DNA from: Bemisia tabaci
Lineage: Eukaryota; Arthropoda; Insecta; Hemiptera; Aleyrodidae
DNA length: 64,000 nucleotides
Reading direction: 5' to 3'
Assembly (NCBI RefSeq): GCF_918797505.1
Contig: NC_092801.1
Location: 24,327,477 to 24,391,476, forward strand
A model generated the notes under the pieces. The model was not told the DNA's origin. It searched no databases and worked only from the letters and a program-made list of their open reading frames with translations. Below are positions 10,911 through 21,118 of the stretch, piece by piece (position 1 is the stretch's first letter; every line of letters starts with the position of its first letter). The position numbers were made by a program, and so were the translations under genes.

Positions 10911-11893
10911 TATGGGCTAAGGATGGAAATGAACATGTCTTGATGCTGATGCGCAATGAGAGAAAGCGTTCTATTCTTCAAAACTCCGTTTGAAATCAAA
11001 ATCTCGCTCGATGGGGTTGAAAAATAATAACCTTATCCAATGCCGATATTCAGTCTATTTCCAACGTTTATCAACAATAGAGCAACTTCCGTTTAGGTAA
11101 AATCTGAAGGTTGACAACTTGTCGGGAGTTTCGTTACGCAAACTGACCGAAGTTTGAGAAACTTGTTTGGCTCCTGACGTCACCCGAAGTTCATCATCCA
11201 CCAAGAAGGTATAGGTCAACAGCCGAAAAAAGTGTGATAACTGTTGCTCCCTTATAATTGTCCATGAGGAAGAGTTGAATCCCCGAATGTAAAAGCTTCC
11301 ACCTGTCGCCTAGAGGCCAAAGGAGGGTCCCTTGTCTCTGCTTTCGACACTCAGCAAATATTCGCGAGAAGGCGTGTGACCTTCTATGATATCCTAGCAA
11401 GCGATAACTCGGATCACTCATCGCAGCGATGACTTTCACCGGTGCAGCGGGATAAAATTCGCGTCGCGTCGCGTCGGGTGGGAGTATTATTTACACGGAT
11501 CCGACGCGGAAATCGCGTCATCGCCCGACGACGGTGAGAGTGAGGCTGGGCTGCGGTTCCGATCGACGACAATGAAATAGGTTAGTTCCGGTTGAGGGAG
11601 CGGGGCTCGTCTGGCCTGGCGCCTCCCCCGCCTGGAACTGCGGAACGGCGAAATGTCAACATCCAGCCATGGTCAAAGCCAGTGGGACATCGCCGCGCGA
11701 AAGCTCAGATCTTCGACCGCGAAGACCATTTGACCAGCTTTAATTTATAATTCCGTTAAAAAACAATAAATTTCAAATTTTGAGAAATTTATTCGAGCCT
11801 TTTGAAATTTAATTAAATTGTCCTTTCCATCTCTGATCAGGGCTGAAGTCCCTACGTAGTAGGAGTAAAGCGTATTGCCGTTTCAGACTTCTT
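10911..11893. other. Low-copy sequence with a CpG-rich segment
   Basis: About 11440-11720 is CpG-rich and contains repeated GCGTC. A donor-like GACGGTGAGAG occurs near 11530. This could be promoter-proximal sequence, but no start or exon can be set. The rest has no recognisable content. Confidence 0.3.
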
Positions 11894-12121
11894 CATTGGA
11901 AAAAAAACACATTGGATCTAGAGTCCGGACTCTTGAAAACATTGACAAGAAAAAGGACTCTTGATTCAATCGGATTTAAGCTTAAATCAAAAGGAAATCC
12001 GCTCAAATTAAGAGGCTTGGTTCTTGATTTGAGCTTAAATCTGATTGAACCAAGAGTATTTTTTTCTTGTCGATGTTTTTAAGAGTCTGGACTCTAGATC
12101 CAATGTGTTTTTTTTCCAGTG
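11894..12121. mobile_element. Family A MITE (A4)
   Basis: CATTGG...CCAGTG ends, full inverted arms, TT on both sides as a 2-bp TSD. Confidence 0.88.
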
Positions 12122-12479
12122 TTAGCATGTAAAAACTTTAAAAACAGGGGCTTTCTAACTTTTCCGGCGCACGGTGGATCGAGTCATTCAGAGAGGTCGG
12201 ACATGAAATTTAGAACTAAAATTGCAAATTTTCATGTTTATTTCGCCACATTTTTAATTATAAGCGGTGCATCTAGAAGAAAATTTTACGGAGAAACCAA
12301 TGGAACTACTTTTTGAACCTCAAAGTTTTGCATAAATGGAGTTATAAGCTTTTAAAGTTTCCAAATCTTGTCCGACTTCTCCCATTGACTCGATTCTGCG
12401 GCGTTACATACCTTCGTACGGGAAACGACGAACCGTTTCAAAACATAAAGGCCGCTAGACAGTTTACACTTCTATTGAA
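12122..12479. other. Unannotated stretch
   Basis: Two adjacent short plus-strand frames (12119-12316, 12313-12504) have no recognisable content. No repeats. Confidence 0.35.
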
Positions 12480-12570
12480 CCACTATAAGAACCACCCATT
12501 TTAATAACCGATGGCATCGCTCCACACTCCTTATTATCCGTTTGTCTCTCAATTTCAACAATCAGCCTGC
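12480..12570. mobile_element. Family G half-element (G5)
   Basis: Matches the right half of family G (ATAAGAACCACCCATTTTAA through CAACAATCAGCCTGC). The part 12480-12530 reappears inverted at 13731-13775. Confidence 0.6.
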
Positions 12571-12969
12571 TGGAATGTGCCGTATGGCCTTTATTAATAT
12601 CCGGCCCTGATACGCATCCTCGCATACCGGCGGGATTTGCATCGATGACGTCACAGAAACGCGAGACAAAGGCTCGGAATGCATCTCCCGGAATTGCAGC
12701 ATCCGTTGCATGCGGATTTTTGCGCGCTGAGTCCACCACGTGCAAACCGCCGCGCGCTGACAAAGGAGCCAGAAAATCCACCGCGACAACCGTTGAAATC
12801 GAACGTCTCAATTAATCTGATGAACCGTAGAATGTATGTATTTCAATGGACCTCCAAGGCTCATTAGGAAGTAAACTTATTATATTTTAACATGGGAGGA
12901 TTAATGTATCACTTTTACTCGGGCATTTCTCCGCGCTACATTCCTCGCGACTGCGCACCTCTCGGCCGG
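12571..12969. other. GC-moderate stretch, unassigned frame on minus strand
   Basis: A 115-codon minus-strand frame (12811 to 12464) has balanced composition, but its 3' part is G5 repeat sequence and no family is recognised. Treated as unassigned. Confidence 0.3.
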
Positions 12970-12990
12970 CTAATTGCGGGTGATACATAC
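12970..12990 (+). repeat. 21-bp direct repeat left of E1
   Basis: CTAATTGCGGGTGATACATA plus C; recurs with one mismatch at 13154-13174 on the other side of E1. Confidence 0.8.
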
Positions 12991-13152
12991 AGTGGCGTGG
13001 CGTGAACTGCGATGTATCGATTGTTATACCATTTGAACCTATGGTAAAGAATCGATTATGAGGTGTTCGCTGTGAACACCCTGTTTACCGATCCTTCTCC
13101 ATAGGTTTAAATGGCATGACAATCGATGTATCGCAGTTCACGCCACGCCACT
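12990..13152. mobile_element. Family E hAT-like palindrome (E1)
   Basis: CAGTGGCGTGGCGTGAA... with near-perfect inverted arms and a centre containing GTGTTCGCTGTGAACACC. Unlike E2, E4 and E5 it has no 8-bp TSD; 21-bp direct repeats flank it instead. Confidence 0.88.
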
Positions 13153-13153
13153 A

Positions 13154-13174
13154 CTAATTGCAGGTGATACATAC
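13154..13174 (+). repeat. 21-bp direct repeat right of E1
   Basis: Second copy of the flanking repeat (one G/A difference). Confidence 0.8.
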
Positions 13175-13465
13175 CGCAACTATTCCCGGGGATTAGCCGA
13201 GATCAGCACTTGGTCCGTGATCTAGGCGTTGTGTTTTCTCTAATCGAGTTGAGGCGGTTTGGACGAAAGTGTATCTCTGATTGTAGCGAATTAGCCGGAA
13301 AAAACAGTCCGATACCGGGTGCCTTTCGGAGCGGTGAAAGTTGATACGAGTCTTAATAGGACGGATGGTTATTTTTTTAGCTCTGCTCAATTGAGGAATG
13401 TAATGTGAAATTCATGGGAAACAGAATGCGCGAAATAGATGCGAGTGTTTTCGACTGAAGGGAAT
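13175..13465. other. Unannotated stretch
   Basis: No recognised content. Confidence 0.4.
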
Positions 13466-13583
13466 GGAGTTGTTGCATGTGTGAGGGATTTGCAATTTGA
13501 CAATTTATTCTGGTGTAAAAGTTCGCGAGAAACACGATGGTGCCACTGGTTTTCTCTGAAATCAACTCCCAAGCTCAAAAAAA
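13466..13583. mobile_element. Family H half-element (single arm)
   Basis: Matches the first ~118 bp of full H copies (TTGCATGTGTGAGGGATTTG through CTCCCAAGCTCAAAAAAA). The other arm is missing and a D half-element follows directly. Confidence 0.75.
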
Positions 13584-13584
13584 A

Positions 13585-13729
13585 TACTCCGGTACATTAC
13601 CGAAGTGCCTCGATGTCTGACCCGAACTTCGGCAGCTGGACCTCAAGTTTTTAGATACGTGATCCGAAAACTTCAGAGACTCATATGACTTCAACTTCGG
13701 GTCCCACGCACGAAGTTTTTTTCTCCGTG
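13585..13729. mobile_element. Family D half-element (D1)
   Basis: Matches the right half of D2 at 60.6 kb, ending TTTTTTCTCCGTG. It abuts the H half-element, so two half-palindromes are joined. Confidence 0.7.
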
Positions 13730-13730
13730 T

Positions 13731-13775
13731 AAGGAGTGCGGAGCGATGTCATCGGTTATTAAAATGGGTGATTCT
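13731..13775. repeat. Inverted fragment of family G
   Basis: Reverse complement of part of G5 (GGAGCGATGTCATCGGTTAT). Confidence 0.6.
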
Positions 13776-14029
13776 TACAAGATTGAGATGGCAATACCCT
13801 CCCGCTCTCTGCCGTAATACAGTTGCTCTAATCATCAAGGGATTGACAGGTCCATTTAGATCGTGTAAAAAAAATAATTTTGGAAAAAGGAGAAAAAAAA
13901 TTAAAATTGCATACCGCCGAGTAAATACATTTAGATTTATAGTTGTAGAGATTGATCTACTGTACTGCTGCTGCAGGCGAAAATCAGCAGAGCCTTGCGA
14001 CTGTGAATGGTGCAAGTCTCGTACGTACG

Positions 14030-14457
14030 CTGCCATTCTAAGTAAAAACACCGCATGGACATTCACAAAGCTGCCAAATTTCTTCTCCGAAAAGATTTAT
14101 TTTTGAGGAATGTTATGAATATTCTTCCTTGATATTCACAGTCTCTCTAGATCAAATTACGAACGAAATCTAGTGGCAAATCGGAGGAGAAATATTGGCA
14201 ATTTTTCCTGGAAAATCGTGATTTGTCGAAGGGAATTAGGCAACGCCTGATGGCTCATACGCAGTGGCGTGGCGTGAATTGCGATATATCGATTGTTATG
14301 CCATTTAAACCTATGGAAAAAGATCGATAAATAGGGTGTTCTGCAGCGAACACCTTAATAATCGATTCTTTACCATAGGTTTAATGGCATAAACAATCGA
14401 TATATCGCAATTCACGCCACGCCACTGCTCATACGGCGTTCTTACTTAGGACGGCAG
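14030..14457. mobile_element. Family F MITE (F2), split by E2
   Basis: A diverged F copy: left end CTGCCATTCTAAG, right end CTTAGGACGGCAG. Flanks TACG/TGCG. E2 lies inside its right inverted repeat with a perfect TSD, so F2 is the older element. Confidence 0.75.
14262..14427. mobile_element. Family E hAT-like palindrome (E2) with 8-bp TSD
   Basis: CAGTGGCGTGGCGTGAATTG...CACGCCACGCCACTG, 166 bp. CTCATACG flanks it on both sides (14254-14261 and 14428-14435), and removing one copy restores the F2 terminal sequence. An 8-bp TSD with CAGTG-type ends is the hAT signature. Confidence 0.93.
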
Positions 14458-14693
14458 TGCGAGCCCTAACTAGGATTCAATTGAACTCGGACAAGTCTAG
14501 AACTTCGAGACGGGGAACGATTGCTGGAAGCTTTTCGAATCTTGCGGTAATTGATTTGTTGATAACTTCACTGCATATTGCCTCCACAACAACCAATTTG
14601 CATTCAATTTGTACGAGAGGCTTTGGTATTTACCCGGCGACGCTGCCAGAGTGGATGTTTCTTCCTGCGTCAATGGTATTCTGGTGGTGAAAG
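14436..14693. other. Rest of F2 and unannotated spacer
   Basis: F2 ends at 14457; the rest holds a 77-codon plus-strand frame of no known family. Confidence 0.35.
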
Positions 14694-15140
14694 TAGAGTC
14701 CCTTTATACCCAGAGTAACGACAACTCGATTATCAGCTGACTGGCAGCCGACCTTGGCTGGCCATGGAGGCCGAAACTAGTGCACTCAAACGAACGATAT
14801 TGGAGGATAAGGATCAGGAATCCTGCGATGTCTGTCACACAGAAACAACAACATCAACAAATTGATCAATTAAAAAGAAAATGAGATTGGTTTGTGAATA
14901 ATTTCTTAATCTATTTTCATTTTGGAGCGATGGCAATAACAATTTACTCTTGATAAACCACAATTAGGTAATATTTTCATTATTAATGTTCACATACGAG
15001 GTACCGCCATCTTGGTGCACTAGTTTCGGCCTCCATGAGCGAGAACCAATCAGAATTGGATTTTTTTTTAGGCCACTTTCAGCCCAATCCTGGCCCAACC
15101 AAAAGTGAGTTGTCGTAACTCTGGGTATAAAGGGACTCTA
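14694..15140. mobile_element. Foldback element, TAGAGTCCC termini, 8-bp TSD
   Basis: Inverted ends start TAGAGTCCCTTTATACCCAG and extend about 33 bp. A second inverted block (GGCCGAAACTAGTGCAC) lies inside. GGTGAAAG is present at 14686-14693 and 15141-15148. The 8-bp TSD suggests hAT or another 8-bp superfamily. No frame of note. Confidence 0.85.
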
Positions 15141-15150
15141 GGTGAAAGTA

Positions 15151-15466
15151 GAGAAAGATAACACAAATAACAACACAATCATTTCCGTCATTCTTTCCTG
15201 AATTTTTCTTTTGAAAAATGAACTACCTGTTAAGGTCATTAATTGAAACACTTTAGAAGCTGAAAACGAGGGAACTTTCAAATTTTTAGGGGCGGGAACT
15301 TTACCAGGAATTCCCGACCAAAATTTGCTTTCCCGGAAAACTTTGACGGACACAGACTTTGGCCACAGTAAGCAAAGTTCGATACCATCCAATGACCGAA
15401 TGCTTTAATTGCCTGGACCAGAACAAAGGTATTTCTGAAGGATCGAATTTTTCCCCAGTGGGGACA
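15151..15466. other. Unannotated stretch
   Basis: No repeats or recognised coding region. Confidence 0.4.
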
Positions 15467-15638
15467 CTCACAATTAGTGGCGTGGCGTGCTTTGCGATAA
15501 ATCGATTGATTTGCCGTTTAAATTTATTGTAAAAGATCGATAAACAAAGTGTTCGCAACGAACACCTTAATGATCGATTTATCACCATGGCCGCGAATGG
15601 GGAAATATCCGGCAATCGATCATTCACGCCTCGCTACT

Positions 15639-16359
15639 CTGCCGCGCTAAGGAAAAACGTCATATGGACATTTGAGAGTTGCTAAAGGTCCCTGGACAAA
15701 ACATGTACTCTTAACGAAACTTATGGTTTTTTCCTTGAAATTTTCCTATATTTTAGATGAAATGGAGATGTTGCATGTGTGAAAGATTTGCGCTTTGAAA
15801 ATTGATGCTTTTGTAAAAGTTCGCGAGAGACACGATGGTGCCACTGGTTTTCTCTGAGATCGACTCCCAAGCTTCAAAAAAACTCTCAAGTTGAGGCCAA
15901 CATGGAGGGGATATCCCGCGCTATCCTTAGAGTCCACCTCTACATCGCAAGACAAACTCTCCATGCAAATATAGGGAGCAAATACATCGACAGGACTGCC
16001 ACTTTATTTGGGGTCTCCAAAACTGAAAACACGGCATACGGCAACCCTGCTAATGTATTTGCTCCCTATCCTTACATGGAGGGTTTGTCTTGATGCATAG
16101 GTGGACTCTCAGGATAGCGAGGGGCATCCCCTCCATTTTGGCCTCAACTTGAGAGCTTTTTTTGAGCTTGGGAGATGATTTCAGAGAAAACTAGTGCGGC
16201 ACCATCGCGTTTTTCACGAACTTTTACAAAAGAGCAAACAGTCACATCGGAAATTCCTCACATATGTAACATCTCCATTTTCCCCGGTAAATTCGTTTTT
16301 CATTGAAGGAAAAATGCAACGTCTGAAAGCTCTTACAGCGCTTTTCTTTATCACGGCAG
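15639..16359. mobile_element. Family F MITE (F3) inside E3, split by H1
   Basis: CTGCCGCGCTAAGG at the left and TATCACGGCAG at the right; TACT flanks both ends (4-bp TSD). H1 is inserted in its middle. Confidence 0.85.
15764..16276. mobile_element. Family H long foldback (H1), inside F3
   Basis: 513-bp near-complete palindrome with ends GGAGATGTTGCATGTGTGA. Arms are about 240 bp with a small centre. Related full copies are at 30.9 and 42.9 kb. No coding capacity. Confidence 0.9.
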
Positions 16360-16372
16360 TACTGGTCACAAA

Positions 16373-16822
16373 CCATCACATCTCCCGTTTCCATGACAAA
16401 GGCGTTTTGTGGCAAGCTTGGGTGGCAACCTTGGGTCGTTTGGCAAACGTCAAGCCGAGTTGAGAAACCGAGCAGAAAACGGATTGGCACGGAACATGCA
16501 GCGAGCGATGTTATCGGGCAGTTTGAGAGGTAATCGACTTGCCTACATGCTAACTGCCACCACGCTTACTCAACATCGAGTTAAAGCACGCTCCGATATT
16601 CTTTCTATTCTTTCTTCGAATCAATTTTAAAGAGCTTGCGAGTTTACGCAATGGGAGAGGTATTTGGGAGGGAGTTAAAACGGTTTGCGCTACTGGTGGT
16701 GGAACTAGGACGAGTCTCCTGCCAGCGCTAACTTCCAGCATTGCGGCTGAATCCATGATTTCTGCCAAGACCCAAATCTGATTAGAATGATACAAAAGCA
16801 TAAGAGTACCGCGCAACGCATA
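16373..16822. other. Unannotated stretch
   Basis: No repeat partner seen. Short frames on both strands without recognisable motifs. Confidence 0.4.
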
Positions 16823-17305
16823 CTGCCGCGATGGTAAAAAAATACATTGGATCAAGAGTCCAGACTCTTAAAAACATCGACAAGAAAAAATACTCTTGAT
16901 TCAATCGGATTTAAGCTTAAATCAAGTACCAAGCCTCTTAGTTTGAGCGGATTTCCTTTCAATTTAAGCTCAAATCTGATTGAATCAAGAGTCCTTTTTC
17001 TTGTCAATGTTTTCAAGAGTCTGGACTCTAAAACCAATGTGTTTTTTTTCCGGTGCGCGCTAAGGAAAAACGCCGTATTAGCCTCCAGGCGTTGTCAAAT
17101 TTCTTTAGATAAAACACGAATTTCCCGGTAAACTTCTGAATATTTTCCTCCCAAATTTGAAGATAATTTTTCTCGCAATTTCACCTATATGTTCCTGAAA
17201 ATTTCAAGGAAAAATATTCATAACTTTCCTCAAAAATAAACATTTTATCGAAGGAAATTTGGCAACTCTCGAATGTCCATACGGCGTTCTTCCTTAGCAC
17301 GGCAA
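16823..17305. mobile_element. Family F MITE (F5), split by A5
   Basis: Left tip CTGCCG at 16823-16828, then A5, then CGCTAAGGAAAAACGCC to the right end ACGGCAA. CATA flanks both outer ends (4-bp TSD). Confidence 0.88.
16829..17055. mobile_element. Family A MITE (A5) inside F5
   Basis: Left tip decayed (CGATGG), right tip CCGGTG; CG on both sides. Removing the element and one CG restores CTGCCGCGCTAAGG of family F exactly. Confidence 0.88.
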
Positions 17306-18020
17306 CATAGGTAATGCCAGAGGCACGAAGCGCCTTGGGGGGTAGGACCGCAAAGAGGTCAGGGGTCCAAGATCCCTATATCACATAAAGAATAATCACA
17401 TGTTCATTTAAACTAAAGAAACGATTTTTTGGCATCCGAAAGTGATGGCCGATTTTGTGGCAACGATTTTATCGAGGTCGACGAATTAAAAATAATAAAT
17501 GGCAGCTTCTGCAGATTAACAGATGCAGAAAAGAAGTAAAGAGGGCACACCTGCTATCCTGCAATATTTAGGGCTGCCCTCTTGACTTGCAGTCAAAAAA
17601 GGTAAGTCAAACGATTGAGTAAATTCTTGAAGGTGCATGCATAAAAGTGTGAATTAATTATGCAAAATTAGAGTGACCTCAACAACTCGAATATTAGACG
17701 ACCAAATTCCAAGATTATAATAAGGTTAAGCCGCTTGTTGACTGACCACTTCAAAAATAATGATACCTACAAGCAAAGAACTGACCTTTCAAAATTGTTA
17801 TCCAGCTTGATTGATGAGCAAGATAATAGTACGTCCAAACGTCACGCACAACACAGTCACCCTAACTACAGTTTCAGGACCGACGAAACCAATCGTTTGA
17901 CAGCTTTAGAAAAAATCAAACAGCTTCAAAATTTTTTTGAATCTCCGGTTTAGCTCTCTAGAACGACCGCACCAACGGATTTCCTTCGTATCGAAAAATC
18001 ATTGAGTCAACGATAACATG
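17306..18020. other. Low-copy sequence
   Basis: No transposon recognised. A 72-codon frame at 17735-17953 has no family match. Confidence 0.4.
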
Positions 18021-18038
18021 CCAGACCACACGAGATCC

Positions 18039-18709
18039 AATGTAAACAAACCGCAGAGATGTAAATACCGGAGATGCAGTTCGCCTCTGCACGCGATTAT
18101 GCGATTTTTCGAGGTTCTGATCGACAGCTTTCACCGAAAAATCCAGAGTGGACAGCTAGAATATCCAGCGGTAAAATTAGGTGATTTTATTATCACAATT
18201 TGATAAGCACAATCAATTCGATATCATTTCAGCATGTTACAATATTCCGACGGCCGCGTTCCGAAATGATAAGCACGCAAAAAGCCAAAAATCTGCGCTC
18301 AGTAGGTCAGAAATTAAGCACGAAAACACTGAAGAGCTTTTCAAATTTTGAAACACGGGCGTGCCTTCGAAATCTTATGAATGGGCTGAAAAATCTAAGC
18401 ACACGGTATTCAGCACAACTTTTTCGTGGAGTATACACTTTCCATGGGTTGCACAAGAGATTCACAGTTAGAACACTGAATTAATTAGCATATCTCGCGA
18501 AAAAGGTTGAGGTTAGGTTGTTAGCGTAATGTAAACAAACCGAAACACAAGAGCTCCCTCCCGATTTTCGCACACTTTTCCGATCAGCCACGTTCTAAAA
18601 ACACACCATAACGGATTCGCGATGTCGTGGAACACTTAACCTGCTCGAGAACTGCCGAAATCCTGCATCGAACACATGGACTCTACAGGTGGTCGCAATG
18701 TAAACAAAC
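18039..18709. promoter_or_regulatory. Three AATGTAAACAAAC modules (possible forkhead-type sites)
   Basis: The 13-mer occurs at 18039, 18528 and 18697, in the last two cases followed 20-35 bp later by CCGATTTTCG or GCCGATTTTCG. TGTAAACA fits the forkhead (Fox) consensus RYAAAYA. Further copies are at 30484, 30677 (inverted) and 48075 (inverted). Site function is inference. Confidence 0.35.
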
Positions 18710-18710
18710 T

Positions 18711-18883
18711 CTAAACCACGTGTTTACCGCCGATTTTCGATCGGAAGGCGGCGATTTCGCACTGAAAAAGTTTCACGGACGAGATTTGCGAGGACGGAAG
18801 CCAAAAATTTCGTTAATTCGAGCGAAGAAACACCAAAAATCGAGTAATTTTAGCGGAGCGCGTCGGTCGGGACGCCAACACAG
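18711..18883 (+). other. Possible 5' exon ending at a consensus splice donor
   Basis: Low-copy sequence ends ...CCAACACAG|GTGAGCTGG at 18883/18884, a textbook metazoan donor. It follows the three AATGTAAACAAAC modules and carries an open frame from 18627 (86 codons, basic C-terminus) that stops just past the donor. This could be a first, partly untranslated exon of a plus-strand gene, but no second exon was found. Chance occurrence of a good donor is the main alternative. Confidence 0.25.
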
Positions 18884-18961
18884 GTGAGCTGGTGCGGTAA
18901 ATAACCACAGTACTGACGGCTAAGGAAGCAGGGCCGACGAACGAACACCACGCCACTGCAG

Positions 18962-18981
18962 CCCCCCCCCCCCCCCCCCCC
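18962..18981. repeat. Poly-C tract (20 C)
   Basis: Uninterrupted run followed by a GC-rich 60 bp; length is likely unreliable in the assembly. Confidence 0.9.
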
Positions 18982-19176
18982 GGCACCACCGCAGCCGCCG
19001 CTGCTGGCCAGGCGTTGTGGTCGCTGTTGACAGCGTTCGCTCACACACACATACGCGGTCTTGCAAAACGGGATGGACGGTTATTCGGGATTTCGAAGGG
19101 ACCCCGCATCCGCCATGCGTTGCGTTGAGGGGTTTTTGAGAGAATTTCCTTGAGACCGCTGGTCTTGTGTGAAGAG

Positions 19177-19404
19177 CACTGGAAAAAAAACACATTGGAT
19201 CTAGAGTCCAGACTCTTGAAAACATTGACAAGAAAAAATACTCTTGATTCAATCAGATTTTTGCTTAAATCAAAAGGAAATCCTCTCAGATTAGGAGGCT
19301 TGGTTCTTGATCGAAGCGAAAATCCAATTGAATCAAGAGTATTTTTTCTTGTCGATGTTTCTAAGAGTCTGGACTCTTAATCCAATGTGTTTTTTTTTCC
19401 AGTG
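19177..19404. mobile_element. Family A MITE (A6)
   Basis: CACTGG...CCAGTG with AG on both sides (2-bp TSD). Confidence 0.9.
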
Positions 19405-20009
19405 AGTGGAAATTCAGTGGCCGGTGAGTGCCATCGGACCGCGTCAAGCAGAAAGGAACGATTGCCAAATTTAATTGAGCGATTTAATTTTTTACCAGAG
19501 AACGTTTGTGCGGATGCCTTTGGAAATTTTGGAGAATTTGCTTCGTGCTATGCAGGAAATTCACCGAAATTAGCACAAAAATCCGCACAACCGTTTTCAT
19601 GTAAAAAATTGAATGGCCCAATTAAATTTGGACATTGCTGATGTGGGTTGGTTTCTTTCTGCTTAACGCGGTCCGATTCGCTGTGAAAAATTATTTTGAA
19701 AACACCGTACATTTCTAAGGGAGCGGTTTAAAAAAAACTGCAACCGGATACCCGAGCTACGGAAACCTTTTTGTTTTTTTCTCACGGAAAATGCCACAAT
19801 GTGCCTTTACCAGTTTTTTTTAATCGTATTACCTTCAAAAAAAATTGCACGAATTCAAAAGTACATTTAAGATTTTGGTACTGCATATTTGGCTATTTAT
19901 ATTGTGTGAAAATCGATGTGAGGGATTTTCAAAAAAAGACGCAAATTTCTTATCACACTTTTTCACTTTAACGTCAAATTCACGACAATTTTACACTTTG
20001 AGAACTCTT
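19405..20009. other. AT-rich low-copy sequence
   Basis: Overlapping short plus-strand frames, no recognised motif. Confidence 0.4.
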
Positions 20010-20520
20010 CATAGAGACAGACAGTTCACGTTGATACGACTATTCGACCACAAGGATTCGTGGAAGCTCGTGTTAATTACCGAAGTACACCGAGTATTGC
20101 GGACAAACTACCAGTGCATTTGAATCACCTCTCCACTTTCAGTACAAGTATATTTTCGGCGTGCTCTGAATTAACGAGACATTTAAGATGACAAATTTAT
20201 TCAACCGTGGGAACTCGTGTTGCCTACTCTAAAAATTTAGGGCGAATCGACACGGCGATACAGTAACTTTTCCCAGTTTTGTAAAAAGCCATTGGTGTGT
20301 TCCGAGTAAGCGCGATATTTCAAGATGATACCACTATTCGACCACAGGGGAGCTCGTGTTGCCTACTCTAAAAATTTAAGGCGAACCGACAAGGTGATAA
20401 AGTAACTTTTCCCCGTTTTTTAAAAGCCATTTGTGTGTTCCGAGGAAGCGCGATATTTCAAGATGATACCACTATTCGACCACAGGGGAGCTCGTGTTGC
20501 CTACACTGAAAAGTGAAGGC
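20010..20520. repeat. ~140-bp tandem repeat, 3-4 units
   Basis: The block ACTATTCGACCACAGGGGAG followed by CTCGTGTTGCCTAC recurs at about 20330 and 20469. Older relatives lie near 20039 and 20200. The two best units are about 90% alike with spacing near 139 bp. Confidence 0.85.
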
Positions 20521-20669
20521 GAAGTGCTTTAGCAGTATTAGCACGCATTGGCGTGAGGATCACCTGATCACGTTCGGTAAATGAATATATTTGTTATCCG
20601 TAGAGGGGTGAGAGGTTCCGGGATACAACTTGATTCGGTCACGTAAAAGATTCTATTGCCTGCACAGAA

Positions 20670-20905
20670 AGTTGAAATTAAAACGAGAAAAAAACCTCTT
20701 GGATCCCAAGTCCAGACCCTTAAAAAATTGCCAAGAAGAGGTAATCTTGATTCAATTGGATTTTTGATTGAACCGAGAGGCAAGCCTCTTTATTTCAGCG
20801 GATTTCCTTTTAATTCAAGCAAAAATCCAAACGAATCGAGAGATTTTTTTTTCTTGTCAAATTTTTTAAAAGTCTCGGTTCCAGTAAATTTCTCTTCCGG
20901 CGAAA
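20670..20905. mobile_element. Diverged family A element (A7)
   Basis: Retains the order of family A blocks (TTGGATCCCAAGTCCAGACC, AAGCCTCTT, GATTTCC) but with many changes and no intact CACTGG ends. It represents an older wave or a subfamily. Confidence 0.65.
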
Positions 20906-20994
20906 AGTAAATAAAACTCCAATACGTTGAAGTATTAGTATGAGATATTGGAGTGGAACCCTGATAAGTTGGATTTCAACTCCGATCGATCAAG

Positions 20995-21118
20995 TAGACG
21001 TATTTCTATCAAACGGAACTATGTACATTATGACGTGGGCCCTTTGGTACACATATTCTAATGAGCTTCGGGGCTCATGTCTAAATGCATATAGTTCCGT
21101 TTGGCAGAAATACGTCTA
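20995..21118. mobile_element. Family N MITE (N1)
   Basis: TAGACGTATTTCT...AGAAATACGTCTA, interior contains AACGGAACTATGT and its inverse. Flanks AG/AA. Confidence 0.75.

Larger units (their letters stand above)
15475..16364. mobile_element. Family E element (E3) split by F3
   Basis: E3 runs from TAGTGGCGTGGCG at 15475 to CGCTACT at 15638 and resumes as TACTG at 16360-16364. The outer flanks CTCACAAT and GTCACAAA match at 6 of 8 bases, as expected of an aged hAT TSD. Everything between belongs to F3 and H1. Confidence 0.8.

Noticed and set aside
12464..12811. 115-codon minus-strand frame with balanced composition
   Set aside because: Its end is family G repeat sequence, and no homologous family is recognised.
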